A stretch of 64,000 nucleotides of DNA from Bacteroidia bacterium. Lineage in GTDB: Bacteria > Bacteroidota > Bacteroidia > Chitinophagales > UBA2359. Shown one piece after another: positions 45,892 through 55,329 of this stretch. The position numbers were made by a program, and so were the translations under genes. Within the stretch, counting starts at the first letter, position 1; every line of letters begins with the position of its first letter. The notes below the pieces were generated by a model. The model worked only from the letters and a program-made list of their open reading frames with translations, ran no database searches and was not told the origin of the DNA. Location of the stretch: NCBI GenBank assembly GCA_030427245.1, contig JAUHXA010000008.1, forward strand, positions 62,001 to 126,000, read 5' to 3'.

Positions 45892-47140
45892 AACCATACA
45901 AGTTTTTGAACATGAGGCTTTAGCAATTGATGGAAGACATTTTAAGGAAAACCATTTCAATCAATTGGTAGCCTACAATGAGAAGCACAAGGACCAGTTT
46001 TTTACGGTGGGATACAAAAAAATCACCTTCAAAAGTTATGTAGGTGTTCTGCAAATCGGAAAACTCACCATCGAAATACTTCCCAAAGCGGACAAAACAT
46101 CGCATACTTCCAACAAACGCAAATGGCACAATGCGCTCCTCAATCTGCTAAAAGCCTGCAAATACATACGACTGAAATCTTTTAGCAATGCCCATTTGAA
46201 ATTGCGTTCTTCCTCCTTGATAGACTTGTATTTTCATGCTTTTTTGAATGAAGTAGAAACACTTGTTCACAAAGGCTTGGTCAAAAACTATCAATTGAAG
46301 GAAGGGAATGTGTCTAAATTGAAGGGTAAAATATTGTTTCAGCAGCAGATTACCCAAAACCTTGTTCGCAAAGAACGTTTTTATACCCGTCATCAGACCT
46401 ACAACAAAAACCATATTTACAATCAAATCCTCAAAAAAGCCCTTTCTATTTTGACACAGATTGCCGCCAACTCACACATTCACAGTAGGGCTTGTCAATA
46501 CAGTTTGGATTTTGAGAAAATAAGCGATGCTCCTATTCAAGCAGCTACTTTTGAAAGACTCAGCTTCAATCGGAAAAACGAGCATTATCAATATGCTTTG
46601 AAATTGGCAAAATTAATCATCTTGCAGTATTCACCAGATTTGCAAGGCGGAAACAATGAAATATTGGCAATCCTTTTTGATATGAATCGCTTGTATGAAG
46701 AATTTATTTTGGGGCAATTGAAGAAGTCAGCAGCCAATTACTCTTCTATCAATCTGCAAGCATTGGGGCAGGTTCGCAGCCTTTTTTGGCAGGGCAAAAC
46801 GATTCGCCCAGACATTGTATTGACCTACGAACGAGGCGGACAACAACATAAAATCATATTGGATACCAAATGGAAAGTACTTACCAGCCCCCAGCCATCA
46901 GACAATGATTTGAAGCAAATTTATACCTACAATTTGCATTTAGGAGCGCAAAAAGGAGCATTGTTATATCCCAAAAGTAGTTTTGAAAATTCAGGTTTTC
47001 AGTCATTTGAGGATTCTGACTTTTCAACAAATCTTCACAGTTGTCAAATTTATTTCACTACCATCTTTGATGAAGAAGGCGATATATTGAAGGATGTAGG
47101 AGATAGAATTTTGAAGGATTTGTTGGAGTTTAACGAATAA
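45881..47140 (+). CDS. mcrC: McrC-type nuclease subunit
   Basis: A 419-residue McrC homologue. The N-terminal part (FKSYVGVLQIGKLTIEILPK) is the domain that docks on the McrB ring. The C-terminal PD-(D/E)XK nuclease shows RPDIVL followed about 15 residues later by IILDTKWK, the D...DxK catalytic set. The start codon lies inside the end of mcrB in another frame, which indicates translational coupling and fixed stoichiometry. It cleaves DNA once McrB has bound modified sites and translocated. Eight bases after its stop lies copy B of the dockerin 3' end on the other strand. Confidence 0.9.
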   Translation: MKTKTIQVFEHEALAIDGRHFKENHFNQLVAYNEKHKDQFFTVGYKKITFKSYVGVLQIGKLTIEILPKADKTSHTSNKRKWHNALLNLLKACKYIRLKSFSNAHLKLRSSSLIDLYFHAFLNEVETLVHKGLVKNYQLKEGNVSKLKGKILFQQQITQNLVRKERFYTRHQTYNKNHIYNQILKKALSILTQIAANSHIHSRACQYSLDFEKISDAPIQAATFERLSFNRKNEHYQYALKLAKLIILQYSPDLQGGNNEILAILFDMNRLYEEFILGQLKKSAANYSSINLQALGQVRSLFWQGKTIRPDIVLTYERGGQQHKIILDTKWKVLTSPQPSDNDLKQIYTYNLHLGAQKGALLYPKSSFENSGFQSFEDSDFSTNLHSCQIYFTTIFDEEGDILKDVGDRILKDLLEFNE

Positions 47141-47147
47141 AACTACT

Positions 47148-47201
47148 TCAATACCGAACCTCCTCCACACCAATCACACTCACATTCGGCACATACAAAT
47201 T
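47148..47201 (-). repeat. 54-bp copy of the dockerin gene 3' end (copy B)
   Basis: Reads as the last 17 codons plus stop of the gene at 48910 (NLYVPN-V-SVIGVEEVRY, TGA), with one residue change. It separates mcrC from the AAA/PD-(D/E)XK gene. It has no frame upstream and so is a bare 3'-end relic. Confidence 0.85.
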
Positions 47202-47241
47202 GCAAAGTGGTTTTCATTCACTGCAAGGTCAATTTAGTGAT

Positions 47242-48858
47242 TTATTTATGTTGTTTCAACTCTCCTTCAATGGTCAAAATATGCTTCTTCAACTTTTTAT
47301 CTTCTTTCACCAAAAAACCAACTCCAAACAACCATATCTCCTTATCCGTTCCCTCAAAAGGCTCAAAATATTTGTGGCTGCTGATTTGGTTCATGGCTTG
47401 TTTCAATAAATTCGCCATCGTTCCTTTTTCTCCATACTTAAACTCAATGATATACACCTTATCGTTCATTTCCAAAATACAATCAATTCGCCCTTTGTCT
47501 GTTGAACCTTCCAAAGTAGAATGTACGCCCAAAAGCGATAAAACCAAATAAAACAAACCGTGATAGTAGGCTTCACTTGCTTGTTTGCGGTGTTGATAGG
47601 GTAATGCGCCAAAAAGAGAGCGCAAAATTTTTAAAAAGCCTTCTTTGTCTTGGGTTTGCAAAGCAGTTCTTAGTTTGATGGCTTTGTAGTTGATATTCGT
47701 ATTGGAGACTTGCGAAAAAGCCCCTAAAATAAAGGCATTGAAGGATTGACGGACTTCTGAATTAGGGTAGTTGAGGGTATATAAATCTCCAATTTCCGTT
47801 TCTAATATGTGAGTTATCGTCAAATACCCCGTTTCATACAATAGTTTCAACAAAGGAATCGGCTCTCTCAAATCATAACTACTATCCAACATGACCGTTT
47901 CTGCATTCTCAAACTCCTCCATCGTCGGCACTTCCTTTCGTTCTTTGGCATACTTTTCTTTTATCAATTTTACTAAAATGGCAGGAGTACCTGTTTCAAA
48001 CCAATAATTGTTGAATTTTTGGTCTTGCAATACATTGACAATCGAATAGGGGTTAAACAACCTATTTTCGCCATTCCATGAATAACCATCGTACCAAGAA
48101 GTAATTTTCTCCAATAGCTCTGTTTCGGTTTGCTTTTCTTTCTCAGCAAATTGGCGAATATACGCTCCAAAATTCTGCTGCAATTCCTTCATCGTAAAAC
48201 CCAAAATATTCACAAATTGTGGCTTCAAACTCACATCTTTCATCAAATTGACCACCGAAAAAATGGACATTTTGGCAAACTTGGAAATGCCAGTCAAAAA
48301 AACAAATTTGAGTTGGTGGTTGCGAGCCTTTAATACGCTGTAAAAATCCCGAAGAGAATCTTGGTAATCTTCTGCCACTTTTAAATCGGTAATATTGCGA
48401 GCAATTGGCGCATCGTATTCATCTATCAGAATCACTATCTCTTTTCCTGTTTTATCATAAATATCCAGTATCAATTGCCTTATATTGCTTACATAGTGCG
48501 AGGAACGCAATTCAATATCATATTGAGCAGCATATCTCCTTAAAAGGTCAGACATTTGTTCCTCAAAAAACTCCAACGTTTTGTAATTCATATCCCCAAA
48601 ATCAATCCGAATCACGGGATATTCCTTCCATTCTATCTTGTCTTCTATCCACAAACCTTTGAACAATTCCTTTTTGCCTTGAAACATTGCCTCCAAAGTA
48701 CTCAACATCAAAGACTTTCCAAATCTACGTGGACGAGATAGGAAAGCATAAGGGCTGTAATTGATTAAGTCGTATATCTCTTTGGTTTTATCCACATAGA
48801 TAAATCCTTCTTCAATGATTTTTTCAAAACTTGACTTGGCTATTGGTAATTTTTTCAT
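47242..48858 (-). CDS. AAA-ATPase-like protein with C-terminal PD-(D/E)XK nuclease domain
   Basis: A 538-residue protein of the widespread AAA-ATPase-like (PF09820) plus PD-(D/E)XK (PF08011) family. N-terminal landmarks are the KLPIAKSSFEKIIEEGFIYVDKT opening, a Walker A-like RPRRFGKSL (near 41-49), Walker B-like IVILIDEYDAPI (near 141) and LTGISKFAKMSIFS. The C-terminal nuclease-like core has RIDCILEMNDKVYIIEFKYG, a D...ExK set. The family is often multicopy in Bacteroidota and is suspected to be linked to mobile elements or defence, but no function is established. It is transcribed toward mcrC, between copies B and C of the dockerin 3' end. Confidence 0.85.
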   Translation of the reverse strand: MKKLPIAKSSFEKIIEEGFIYVDKTKEIYDLINYSPYAFLSRPRRFGKSLMLSTLEAMFQGKKELFKGLWIEDKIEWKEYPVIRIDFGDMNYKTLEFFEEQMSDLLRRYAAQYDIELRSSHYVSNIRQLILDIYDKTGKEIVILIDEYDAPIARNITDLKVAEDYQDSLRDFYSVLKARNHQLKFVFLTGISKFAKMSIFSVVNLMKDVSLKPQFVNILGFTMKELQQNFGAYIRQFAEKEKQTETELLEKITSWYDGYSWNGENRLFNPYSIVNVLQDQKFNNYWFETGTPAILVKLIKEKYAKERKEVPTMEEFENAETVMLDSSYDLREPIPLLKLLYETGYLTITHILETEIGDLYTLNYPNSEVRQSFNAFILGAFSQVSNTNINYKAIKLRTALQTQDKEGFLKILRSLFGALPYQHRKQASEAYYHGLFYLVLSLLGVHSTLEGSTDKGRIDCILEMNDKVYIIEFKYGEKGTMANLLKQAMNQISSHKYFEPFEGTDKEIWLFGVGFLVKEDKKLKKHILTIEGELKQHK

Positions 48859-48909
48859 GCGTTTCTATTCTTTTGAAGGAAAACATAAGGTAAGATACAA
48901 AAGTTTCCT

Positions 48910-51900
48910 TCAATACCTCACCTCCTCAACCCCAATCACACTTGCATTCGGCACATACAAATTGTAGTCTGCCACCGTCACACCTCTATCCATATTCGCA
49001 TCACTCGAAGCATAGCCATTGATGTTTGCTAGTTCTGCTGTAAACAAATTGAAGTCGTCCACATTCACCACGCCATCGCTATTGAAATCTCCTGCAAATA
49101 AGCCAAAAGTATTGCCATTGTCCAAAAGCTGCAATTGATTCGTTCCCATCACATTTTCGGGAAGGGTAAAGTCGTAGGGAGTCGAATTTTGGAGGTTGGT
49201 AGCCGTTGAAGACATGACTGCAAGGTGGTGTCGGGTTCGTATGACAACAAAGTAATTTTCATTTTCTGCAATGTCAAAAAAGTTGATGCCATTCGTTTGA
49301 CCATCCACATCTACGACCAAGCCATTTTGCAGTAAAATTCCTGCTCGACTTGCAATGATTTGACTGTTATCATTGGCATCTCGAAGCTCGACCAATACCC
49401 AATCGACTGCATCCAAAGGCATTGAAGTGAGCGATTCCGAGCCATTGTAGTTCCACGGAGCTTGATTGAAGGGCTGTTGAAGGGGAATCAAATTGCGGAA
49501 AGCATCACTGACTTCCATAAGGTTTGTTGAAGTATTGTAAACGCCTTTCAGCCATACTTTTGCACGAAGTATGATGGGCGCACTTCCCTCAACTTTCACA
49601 TTGTCCAAGTACAAGCGATTGCCAAAACCACCCACATTTTCAAAAACCAAACTGACCTTTTCCCCATCAAAAGCCGACAAATCCACCGTTTCGCTGCGCC
49701 AATCATTGCAGCTTGAAGGAACGAAGTTGCCCGAATTGTCGTCTGCTACGGTTGCCAAATCAGAACCTGATTTGTGAAAAACTTGGTGGCTGTTTCCATC
49801 ACAATCTATGATATGCACCTTCAATTCGTCCGACAAATTGGCATTGAAGCGAGCATAAGCAATGTCGAAGGTCAAGCTGCTGTTGGAGAAATCGGTCAAG
49901 TCCAAATCGTGTATCAATTGGTCGGTTGTATTTGTGTTGTCTTCAAAGCGGTTGTTGATGCTCATGACCTGTTCATTGCAGTTTTCGTCTGTGCTGATTT
50001 TCCAAGCCACACCATCTGAATCGCCATTCACAATCCGCCAATCGTCTGTATTCCCTTCAAAATTTTCGCTGAAAAGAGTCGGTTGTTCTTCCGTCAAAGT
50101 TGCATCGTGTGGAAAAGCATCGTCTAAATCAACCGTTCCATCTCCATCGCTGTCAATCGTTTTGAGGTGTTGGAGCAAGTCGGTTAGGGCATTTGGCGTA
50201 TTTTGAGGAGAAGGCAGTTCCGCTTGGTTCAGACTGTTTTCGCCATGACAAGAACTACATACCCGAACCTCTCCTTTTTTGAAGCTCAACCAAACCCGTT
50301 CTCGCACCACCGCATCACCGTCGTCTTCGGTCAATTGCCAAGACAAAGATCGACCTGCAGGCACCAAAGCTGCCATCGAACCATCGGCTGCAATCGTTAC
50401 ACTTCCTGTTGGTCCTGTATTGAAGGGATTGTAGCGCATCGCATTGGAGTCATGAAGCGGTTGGGCAATCACTCGTCTGCCGCTATTTGGGTCGTCTATT
50501 CCTCCAATTCCCCGCACTTGGTCGCCTTGAAAGATTTGAAAATGAGCGACTTCATACACCTTGTCACTCGACTGAAAATTACTTGACACTGTCTGCGTTT
50601 CGCTTCCAAACACTTTCAAATTGAAGGGCTGTTGACGGTCAGCATCGTCTCGACTCGTCACATTTCGACTCACTATCAAAGCCAAATTGTTCTTTTCCAA
50701 AAAACTTTTGAAGGAGCTTATCTCCACATTTTCGGCTGCAAAAACATTGGCTTCAATACTCGGCAAATTTTCCGCAGTCATATTGGGTTTGGTACGTACC
50801 CGTACTTCAACGGGAAAAGTTTCCCATAAATCACCATCATATTGCACAAGGTTATCGGGGTCGTAATAGGAAATCGCTTTGGTAATTGGGGTTGAAAACA
50901 AAGACGTATCTGGAATCCAATAACCGTTTTCCTCCTTCAATACCTTCAATCGGAAATCGTAACGACTTTCGGTATAAGGTGCAGTACCTTCTTCGTCATC
51001 GTAGCGGGTTTCGGAGGTATGAACTGCAATCAGTGTTCCGTTGGACAAGACTAAAGGGTCTCGATATAATCCCGAATGATTGGCAGAAGGGTCATCGGTC
51101 GGTTCGGCAGTATCGGGATGGGTCAAGTCAATCACCTGAATCGCATCAGCTTCCAAAGTAGGCGGTGCATACAGTTTGACCAACTGCCCTCCTGCATGTG
51201 TGCCAAATTCGGGCGCATTGGTGCCGTAGTAAGTGCCTAATTCTGTCGGGCTTTCAACCATGTGAAAGAGATTGGTAATCGAATTTGGATTCGTGGAAAT
51301 ATCATCGTAATGGTCACCCAAAGCGGGGTCATTGTTGAAGTTCGGTTCAAAATAACTCGATAATTCATGTCGTCCAATGTGGTTGAGGGTTTCCAATTCT
51401 GTTCCATCTTCGTTCAGTTGCCAAGGTTGGAACACGTTGATTCGCAAGCCATTTTCGTGGGCTTGCAGCAAATCGGTGCGAACAGGTCGGGGTTCGGGGA
51501 AATATTCTACCGTTTGATTTAATTTGGCCGCATCCGCACATTCATCGCTGAAATCAAAGGTGCCATAACTTGTTCCCGAAACAGCATCTGCATCCGCTTG
51601 TTGGTCTCGCTGCAAATGGTCCCAACGGGTGAAAACGATGCGTCCGTAGCTGTCTATGATGGGCGTAAAATCTCCAGAGGGTGCATGGGTCAATAGCTCC
51701 AATGTGTTTTCGCAACTATAGGGGTCGAGTCGCCAAAGTCCTGTTACGGTAGGCGAAGATTCGTATTCGTCGTGTTGAGGGTAAAGGTGTCGTTGTCCAT
51801 TTCGAGGGCGGTCGGTGGTGAAAATGATGCGGTCGTCTGTGCCGTAAATTGGGGTGATGTTGTTGTAATTTTCGGGTTGATTCGCAACTTTTGTGATAAC

Positions 51901-52395
51901 GGGTGTATCGTCCTCTCCCAAACCTGTGATTTCGTAAATCTGCCAAAAGTAGGGTCGGCGCACATATCGTTGTATGGCATGACCAATGACCATACTGAAC
52001 AACGCTTTTTCTCCATCCCAATGTACGTGTGGGTCACGCACTGCAATGGAGTTTGCGCCTTGCTCGAAGGCATCTCCAAAGGAATCACCTGTATTCCCAA
52101 AGCCTGCTGCTTGGGTCAAATTCTTCAATGTGCCATCGGGATACAAAATCCACAAATCACCGCCTCTTGGTGCACTTTCTACAGAGGGTAGGTGATTGCC
52201 AAAGGTGGACATCAAAGTGGTGAAATCATCGGGTTGGGGTACTTGTGTGCAGAAGATAATGGGATTGGGAAGGGTGGTTTCTTGGGCATGAGCTATTGAA
52301 GGGAAAGTAAAAAGGAATGATAAAACAAAAACATGAAAGGGTAAGTCATATTTTTGTTTGACAACGATTTTAGAGGAAGTAATTAGATTGTTCAT
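48910..52395 (-). CDS. HzsA-like propeller protein with c-type haem motif and dockerin-like C-terminus
   Basis: A secreted multidomain protein of 1161 residues from ATG 52395 (an upstream frame would add 36 basic residues before the signal). The signal peptide ends SIAHAQ. Residues about 50-690 resemble the TolB-like propeller related to the hydrazine synthase alpha-subunit middle domain (PRGGDLWILYPDGTL, SGDFTPIIDSYGRIVFTRWDHLQRDQ). A haem c motif CSSCH begins at Cys713. Then come a Ca-binding-type DSDGDGTVDLDDAFP segment, a jelly-roll-like domain (LFSENFEGNTDDW to NRLYLDNVKV) and a C-terminal pair of dockerin-like loops (GDFNSDGVVNVDDF, DANMDRGVTVADY). The substrate is unknown; hydrazine synthesis is not implied. 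Fragments of its 3' end lie at 42.6 and 47.2 kb. Confidence 0.75.
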   Translation of the reverse strand: MNNLITSSKIVVKQKYDLPFHVFVLSFLFTFPSIAHAQETTLPNPIIFCTQVPQPDDFTTLMSTFGNHLPSVESAPRGGDLWILYPDGTLKNLTQAAGFGNTGDSFGDAFEQGANSIAVRDPHVHWDGEKALFSMVIGHAIQRYVRRPYFWQIYEITGLGEDDTPVITKVANQPENYNNITPIYGTDDRIIFTTDRPRNGQRHLYPQHDEYESSPTVTGLWRLDPYSCENTLELLTHAPSGDFTPIIDSYGRIVFTRWDHLQRDQQADADAVSGTSYGTFDFSDECADAAKLNQTVEYFPEPRPVRTDLLQAHENGLRINVFQPWQLNEDGTELETLNHIGRHELSSYFEPNFNNDPALGDHYDDISTNPNSITNLFHMVESPTELGTYYGTNAPEFGTHAGGQLVKLYAPPTLEADAIQVIDLTHPDTAEPTDDPSANHSGLYRDPLVLSNGTLIAVHTSETRYDDEEGTAPYTESRYDFRLKVLKEENGYWIPDTSLFSTPITKAISYYDPDNLVQYDGDLWETFPVEVRVRTKPNMTAENLPSIEANVFAAENVEISSFKSFLEKNNLALIVSRNVTSRDDADRQQPFNLKVFGSETQTVSSNFQSSDKVYEVAHFQIFQGDQVRGIGGIDDPNSGRRVIAQPLHDSNAMRYNPFNTGPTGSVTIAADGSMAALVPAGRSLSWQLTEDDGDAVVRERVWLSFKKGEVRVCSSCHGENSLNQAELPSPQNTPNALTDLLQHLKTIDSDGDGTVDLDDAFPHDATLTEEQPTLFSENFEGNTDDWRIVNGDSDGVAWKISTDENCNEQVMSINNRFEDNTNTTDQLIHDLDLTDFSNSSLTFDIAYARFNANLSDELKVHIIDCDGNSHQVFHKSGSDLATVADDNSGNFVPSSCNDWRSETVDLSAFDGEKVSLVFENVGGFGNRLYLDNVKVEGSAPIILRAKVWLKGVYNTSTNLMEVSDAFRNLIPLQQPFNQAPWNYNGSESLTSMPLDAVDWVLVELRDANDNSQIIASRAGILLQNGLVVDVDGQTNGINFFDIAENENYFVVIRTRHHLAVMSSTATNLQNSTPYDFTLPENVMGTNQLQLLDNGNTFGLFAGDFNSDGVVNVDDFNLFTAELANINGYASSDANMDRGVTVADYNLYVPNASVIGVEEVRY

Positions 52396-52558
52396 ATTTG
52401 ATTTTTTAGGTTTTGGAGTTCTAACAAATATTTGATTTCTTGTATTGACGTAGGTTCTTTTGCCTGTTCTTTTTCCCCGAGAAATCCCTGTTTCACGTTC
52501 CAAGAACTTGTCAAAAAGTTAAAGGCACACCCTGAATGAATTTGACAATATAGAACTT

Positions 52559-52574
52559 ACCATTTTCAAATGGT
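52559..52574. promoter_or_regulatory. Inverted repeat in a divergent promoter region
   Basis: ACCATTT-TC-AAATGGT lies between the HzsA-like gene and the DoxX gene. A further TTACCATTT half-site lies near 52599. It could be an operator; there is no direct evidence. Confidence 0.35.
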
Positions 52575-52683
52575 TAATGAATTGAAAATACAAAATGTTA
52601 CCATTTCCGCTGATTCTTTGTGGTTTTTTGGCAATTTTTGTAAAAGTGTTAACTTTCCATAGTTGAATTAAAAACAAACAAAA

Positions 52684-53106
52684 ATGAATAGACTCGAAAA
52701 CTACTTTCAACCTAAATGGCATATCGGAATTTTATTGCTGCGAATATTTGTTGGATTGCGATTGTTGTATGGCGTAATTGATAACATTATCAGTTGGGAA
52801 AAAATGTTGGAGTTTGCTTCTTTTTTGGAGGTTCATCACTTTCCTTTGCCAATAGTTAGTGCCGTTTCTTCCGTTGCCGTTCAGTTTATCTGCGGACTAT
52901 TCGTTTTGATTGGTTTCAAGATAAGAATGACTTCTATTTTATTGGTTATCAATTTTATCGTTGCCTTATTGTTCGTCCATATCAGAAGTGGTGATACGGT
53001 TGAAGGAATGACCCCTGCCTTAGCTATATTGTTTATCAGTCTTGCATTTGTTTTTACAGGAGCAGGCCGAATCTCTGTTGATAAATCACACAACACAGGC
53101 CTGTGA
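52684..53106 (+). CDS. DoxX-like small membrane protein
   Basis: A 140-residue integral membrane protein with four hydrophobic helices (about residues 15-35, 55-78, 83-102 and 107-127) and the DoxX family pattern: an early LLLRIFVGLRLLYGVIDNI, a central Gln/Cys-containing helix (VAVQFICGLFVLIG), and a C-terminal FVFTGAGRISVDK, where family members have a GxGxxSLD ending. DoxX proteins are quinone- or redox-linked in some systems, but most members are uncharacterised. It is transcribed divergently from the HzsA-like gene, which carries a haem motif; a functional link is possible but unproven. Confidence 0.8.
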   Translation: MNRLENYFQPKWHIGILLLRIFVGLRLLYGVIDNIISWEKMLEFASFLEVHHFPLPIVSAVSSVAVQFICGLFVLIGFKIRMTSILLVINFIVALLFVHIRSGDTVEGMTPALAILFISLAFVFTGAGRISVDKSHNTGL

Positions 53107-53515
53107 AAAATGCAATTTTTACAAATCATAACGAACTGTAAATGAGTATTGAAGAAATTCGGTAATCAACAAAATTAGACATTTTTGAGAGTTACTTTTT
53201 ACTCTATCGGAATTAGTTGGAGTGTTCATGTTTATTATTAGGTTTTTGGAAAAGTTGGTTTAGGTTTAATAAATTGAAAATGTAAACATTCCTGTTTTCA
53301 AGAGATATTTTATTCTTTAGATGAAAAGAGTAAACCTTTTTGGAATTTTTTTTTCGATAAAATTTGACTTTAATACTATGAGATAATAGGCTTTGAATCA
53401 GGTACTTAATTTGAAAGTGGAAAGTCTAAAATGTATAAAATCACTAAACAAATCAAGAAAAATGTTTTTGTTTCTAATTTAGGAAACCATTAAATTGCTT
53501 GAAAAATAGTTATTT
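53107..53515. other. Intergenic region without recognisable feature
   Basis: 409 bp of AT-rich DNA. No coding frame of note, no repeat, no clear TAnnTTTG promoter and no strong hairpin were found. Confidence 0.6.
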
Positions 53516-55267
53516 ATGAAAAACTCATTCGCTGTTATTTTTGTATTATTCCTTGCTTCAAATTGTACGATTGCACAAATTCCTTTGGTAGAAAGAACCT
53601 TTAATCATGCCTATCAAACAGAATGTGCGGATTTTGAACGGTACAATAGTGAACATTGGTTGATTGGCTACACCGCCTATTATCCTGATATGATTCCTTA
53701 TTGGAGTGGAGCTTTTAGTTCTGAAGTCATGGTGGTGGACAATGAAGGAGAAATTGTATGGAAAACTTTTTTGTCTTTAGGGTACGAAGAGCTAAAAGAT
53801 ATTCTATTAGTGAATGAAGATATGATTCTGGCTTTAATGGTTTTTGAAGGTCATTTGGATGTTTTTGATTGTGAATACTATTTGTATATATTAGACAAAG
53901 AAGGAGAGGTCTTGAAAACAATTCCATTATTAGACAATCTTCCTGCTATAGAGGACTTTTGTTTTCCAAAAGAAAATGTTTTTTTGAAAATGTTGGCTAT
54001 CAATGAAGGTAATATTTGGGTAGTTTACAATGGAGGAGAACAAACGAGTTGGACTAACAAAAGAAGTGGCATTCTTCAATTGGATTTAGAAACTGAGGAG
54101 GTAACTACTGTAAAAGAATGGGATAGCCAAACACTTTTGATTTATGATGCCTTTCTACAAAGTGATGGCAAAATATGGTTGACGACCAATGAGGGTGTTT
54201 GGAAGATAAATCAAGAAACTGAAATAGAGGAACTGTACGAAGCTGAAACTCCTATATTGAAGGTAAAAAGCGATTATTCTATTACGAAAACTCATTTACT
54301 TCAATTTGATACCGATTTGAATATTACCCAAAGTACTGATTTTTCAAGTCGCTTCGATAGTTTGATAAATTTTTATATTTCAGACGATTACTTATGGGTA
54401 ATTGGAAAAACATCTAATATCAATACATTTCACTTCGAAAAAATTCTTCTTACGGAAGTTAATGAACCTCCTCTCCTTACTATTGATATTCTTGGAACTC
54501 AAAATAATCCAATTGGTTTGCAGCTTTTTGAAGATAAAGTACTGGTATTGGGTAATGAACAAATTCCTTTTACCCCACGAACTTTCTTCAAAACCTACGA
54601 TGCCAATAATGGAAGCACTCAACAATTTGACACAGATATTGGCATTGAAAAAATAGATATGTGGGATTTTCAACAATCGGAACTTTTTACTGGTTTCTAC
54701 TTCTTGGGTAGCTTAACCGTTAAAAACCACGGCATGGATACTATCCATCAATTTTACATCAATTATCAAGATAAATTTGCGGGGCATGTACATGCCTCCT
54801 ATCCATACGCCAATTCCAATGATACACTCAATTTAGCTCCGAATGAAAGCATTACGGTTGGACCTTTGGGTTTTTTGATTTATGGAGGTACGGGAAATGA
54901 AAAAGAAATCTGCTTTTGGGTAACAGGGCCCAATGACCACATTGACCGAAACCAAAGCAACAACAGCAGTTGTGAACTGGTTGTGCTTGCAGATATTTCC
55001 GCACCTATTGCAGACTCCAATGACATGGCTATCTTTCCCAATCCTTTCCACCAAAAAATCGAAATCCACACACAAAACAGTTTTCCCAAGGATGCCCAAA
55101 TTTCTGTATTCAATACATTGGGGCAGGTCGTTTACCAAAGTTCGTTGAAATCCAATCAAACACAAACGGTTTTGGACTTGGCAGGTTTGCAGCAGGGAGT
55201 CTATATCTTGGAGGTGAAAAGTGAGCAAGAGCAAACTCGCTGGATGGAAAGGGTGGTGAAGTATTGA
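53516..55267 (+). CDS. Secreted protein with propeller-like body and T9SS sorting domain
   Basis: A 583-residue exported protein: a signal peptide (about residues 1-20, ending TIAQ), then a body of about 470 residues with strand-rich, roughly 45-residue repeating segments (GEIVWKTFLSLGYEELKDILL, GKIWLTTNEGVWKINQETEIEELY) suggesting a beta-propeller. An Ig-like stretch (CFWVTGPNDHIDRNQSNNSS) precedes the type A sorting domain (AIFPNPFHQKIEI, ending MERVVKY). No catalytic residues were seen. It is probably surface-attached or released by the T9SS. It is the only gene between the DoxX gene and the convergent subtilase. Confidence 0.8.
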   Translation: MKNSFAVIFVLFLASNCTIAQIPLVERTFNHAYQTECADFERYNSEHWLIGYTAYYPDMIPYWSGAFSSEVMVVDNEGEIVWKTFLSLGYEELKDILLVNEDMILALMVFEGHLDVFDCEYYLYILDKEGEVLKTIPLLDNLPAIEDFCFPKENVFLKMLAINEGNIWVVYNGGEQTSWTNKRSGILQLDLETEEVTTVKEWDSQTLLIYDAFLQSDGKIWLTTNEGVWKINQETEIEELYEAETPILKVKSDYSITKTHLLQFDTDLNITQSTDFSSRFDSLINFYISDDYLWVIGKTSNINTFHFEKILLTEVNEPPLLTIDILGTQNNPIGLQLFEDKVLVLGNEQIPFTPRTFFKTYDANNGSTQQFDTDIGIEKIDMWDFQQSELFTGFYFLGSLTVKNHGMDTIHQFYINYQDKFAGHVHASYPYANSNDTLNLAPNESITVGPLGFLIYGGTGNEKEICFWVTGPNDHIDRNQSNNSSCELVVLADISAPIADSNDMAIFPNPFHQKIEIHTQNSFPKDAQISVFNTLGQVVYQSSLKSNQTQTVLDLAGLQQGVYILEVKSEQEQTRWMERVVKY

Positions 55268-55329
55268 AGGAAAAAGGGGCCTCGTTCAGTTAGCACCTTC
55301 ACTATCAGGTATCTATTGTTTTATTCGCC

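Noticed and set aside
48910-52395. Hydrazine synthase and anammox metabolism
   Set aside because: Only the propeller resembles HzsA. The beta/gamma subunits and the multi-haem pattern are missing, and other genes point to a heterotrophic Bacteroidota.
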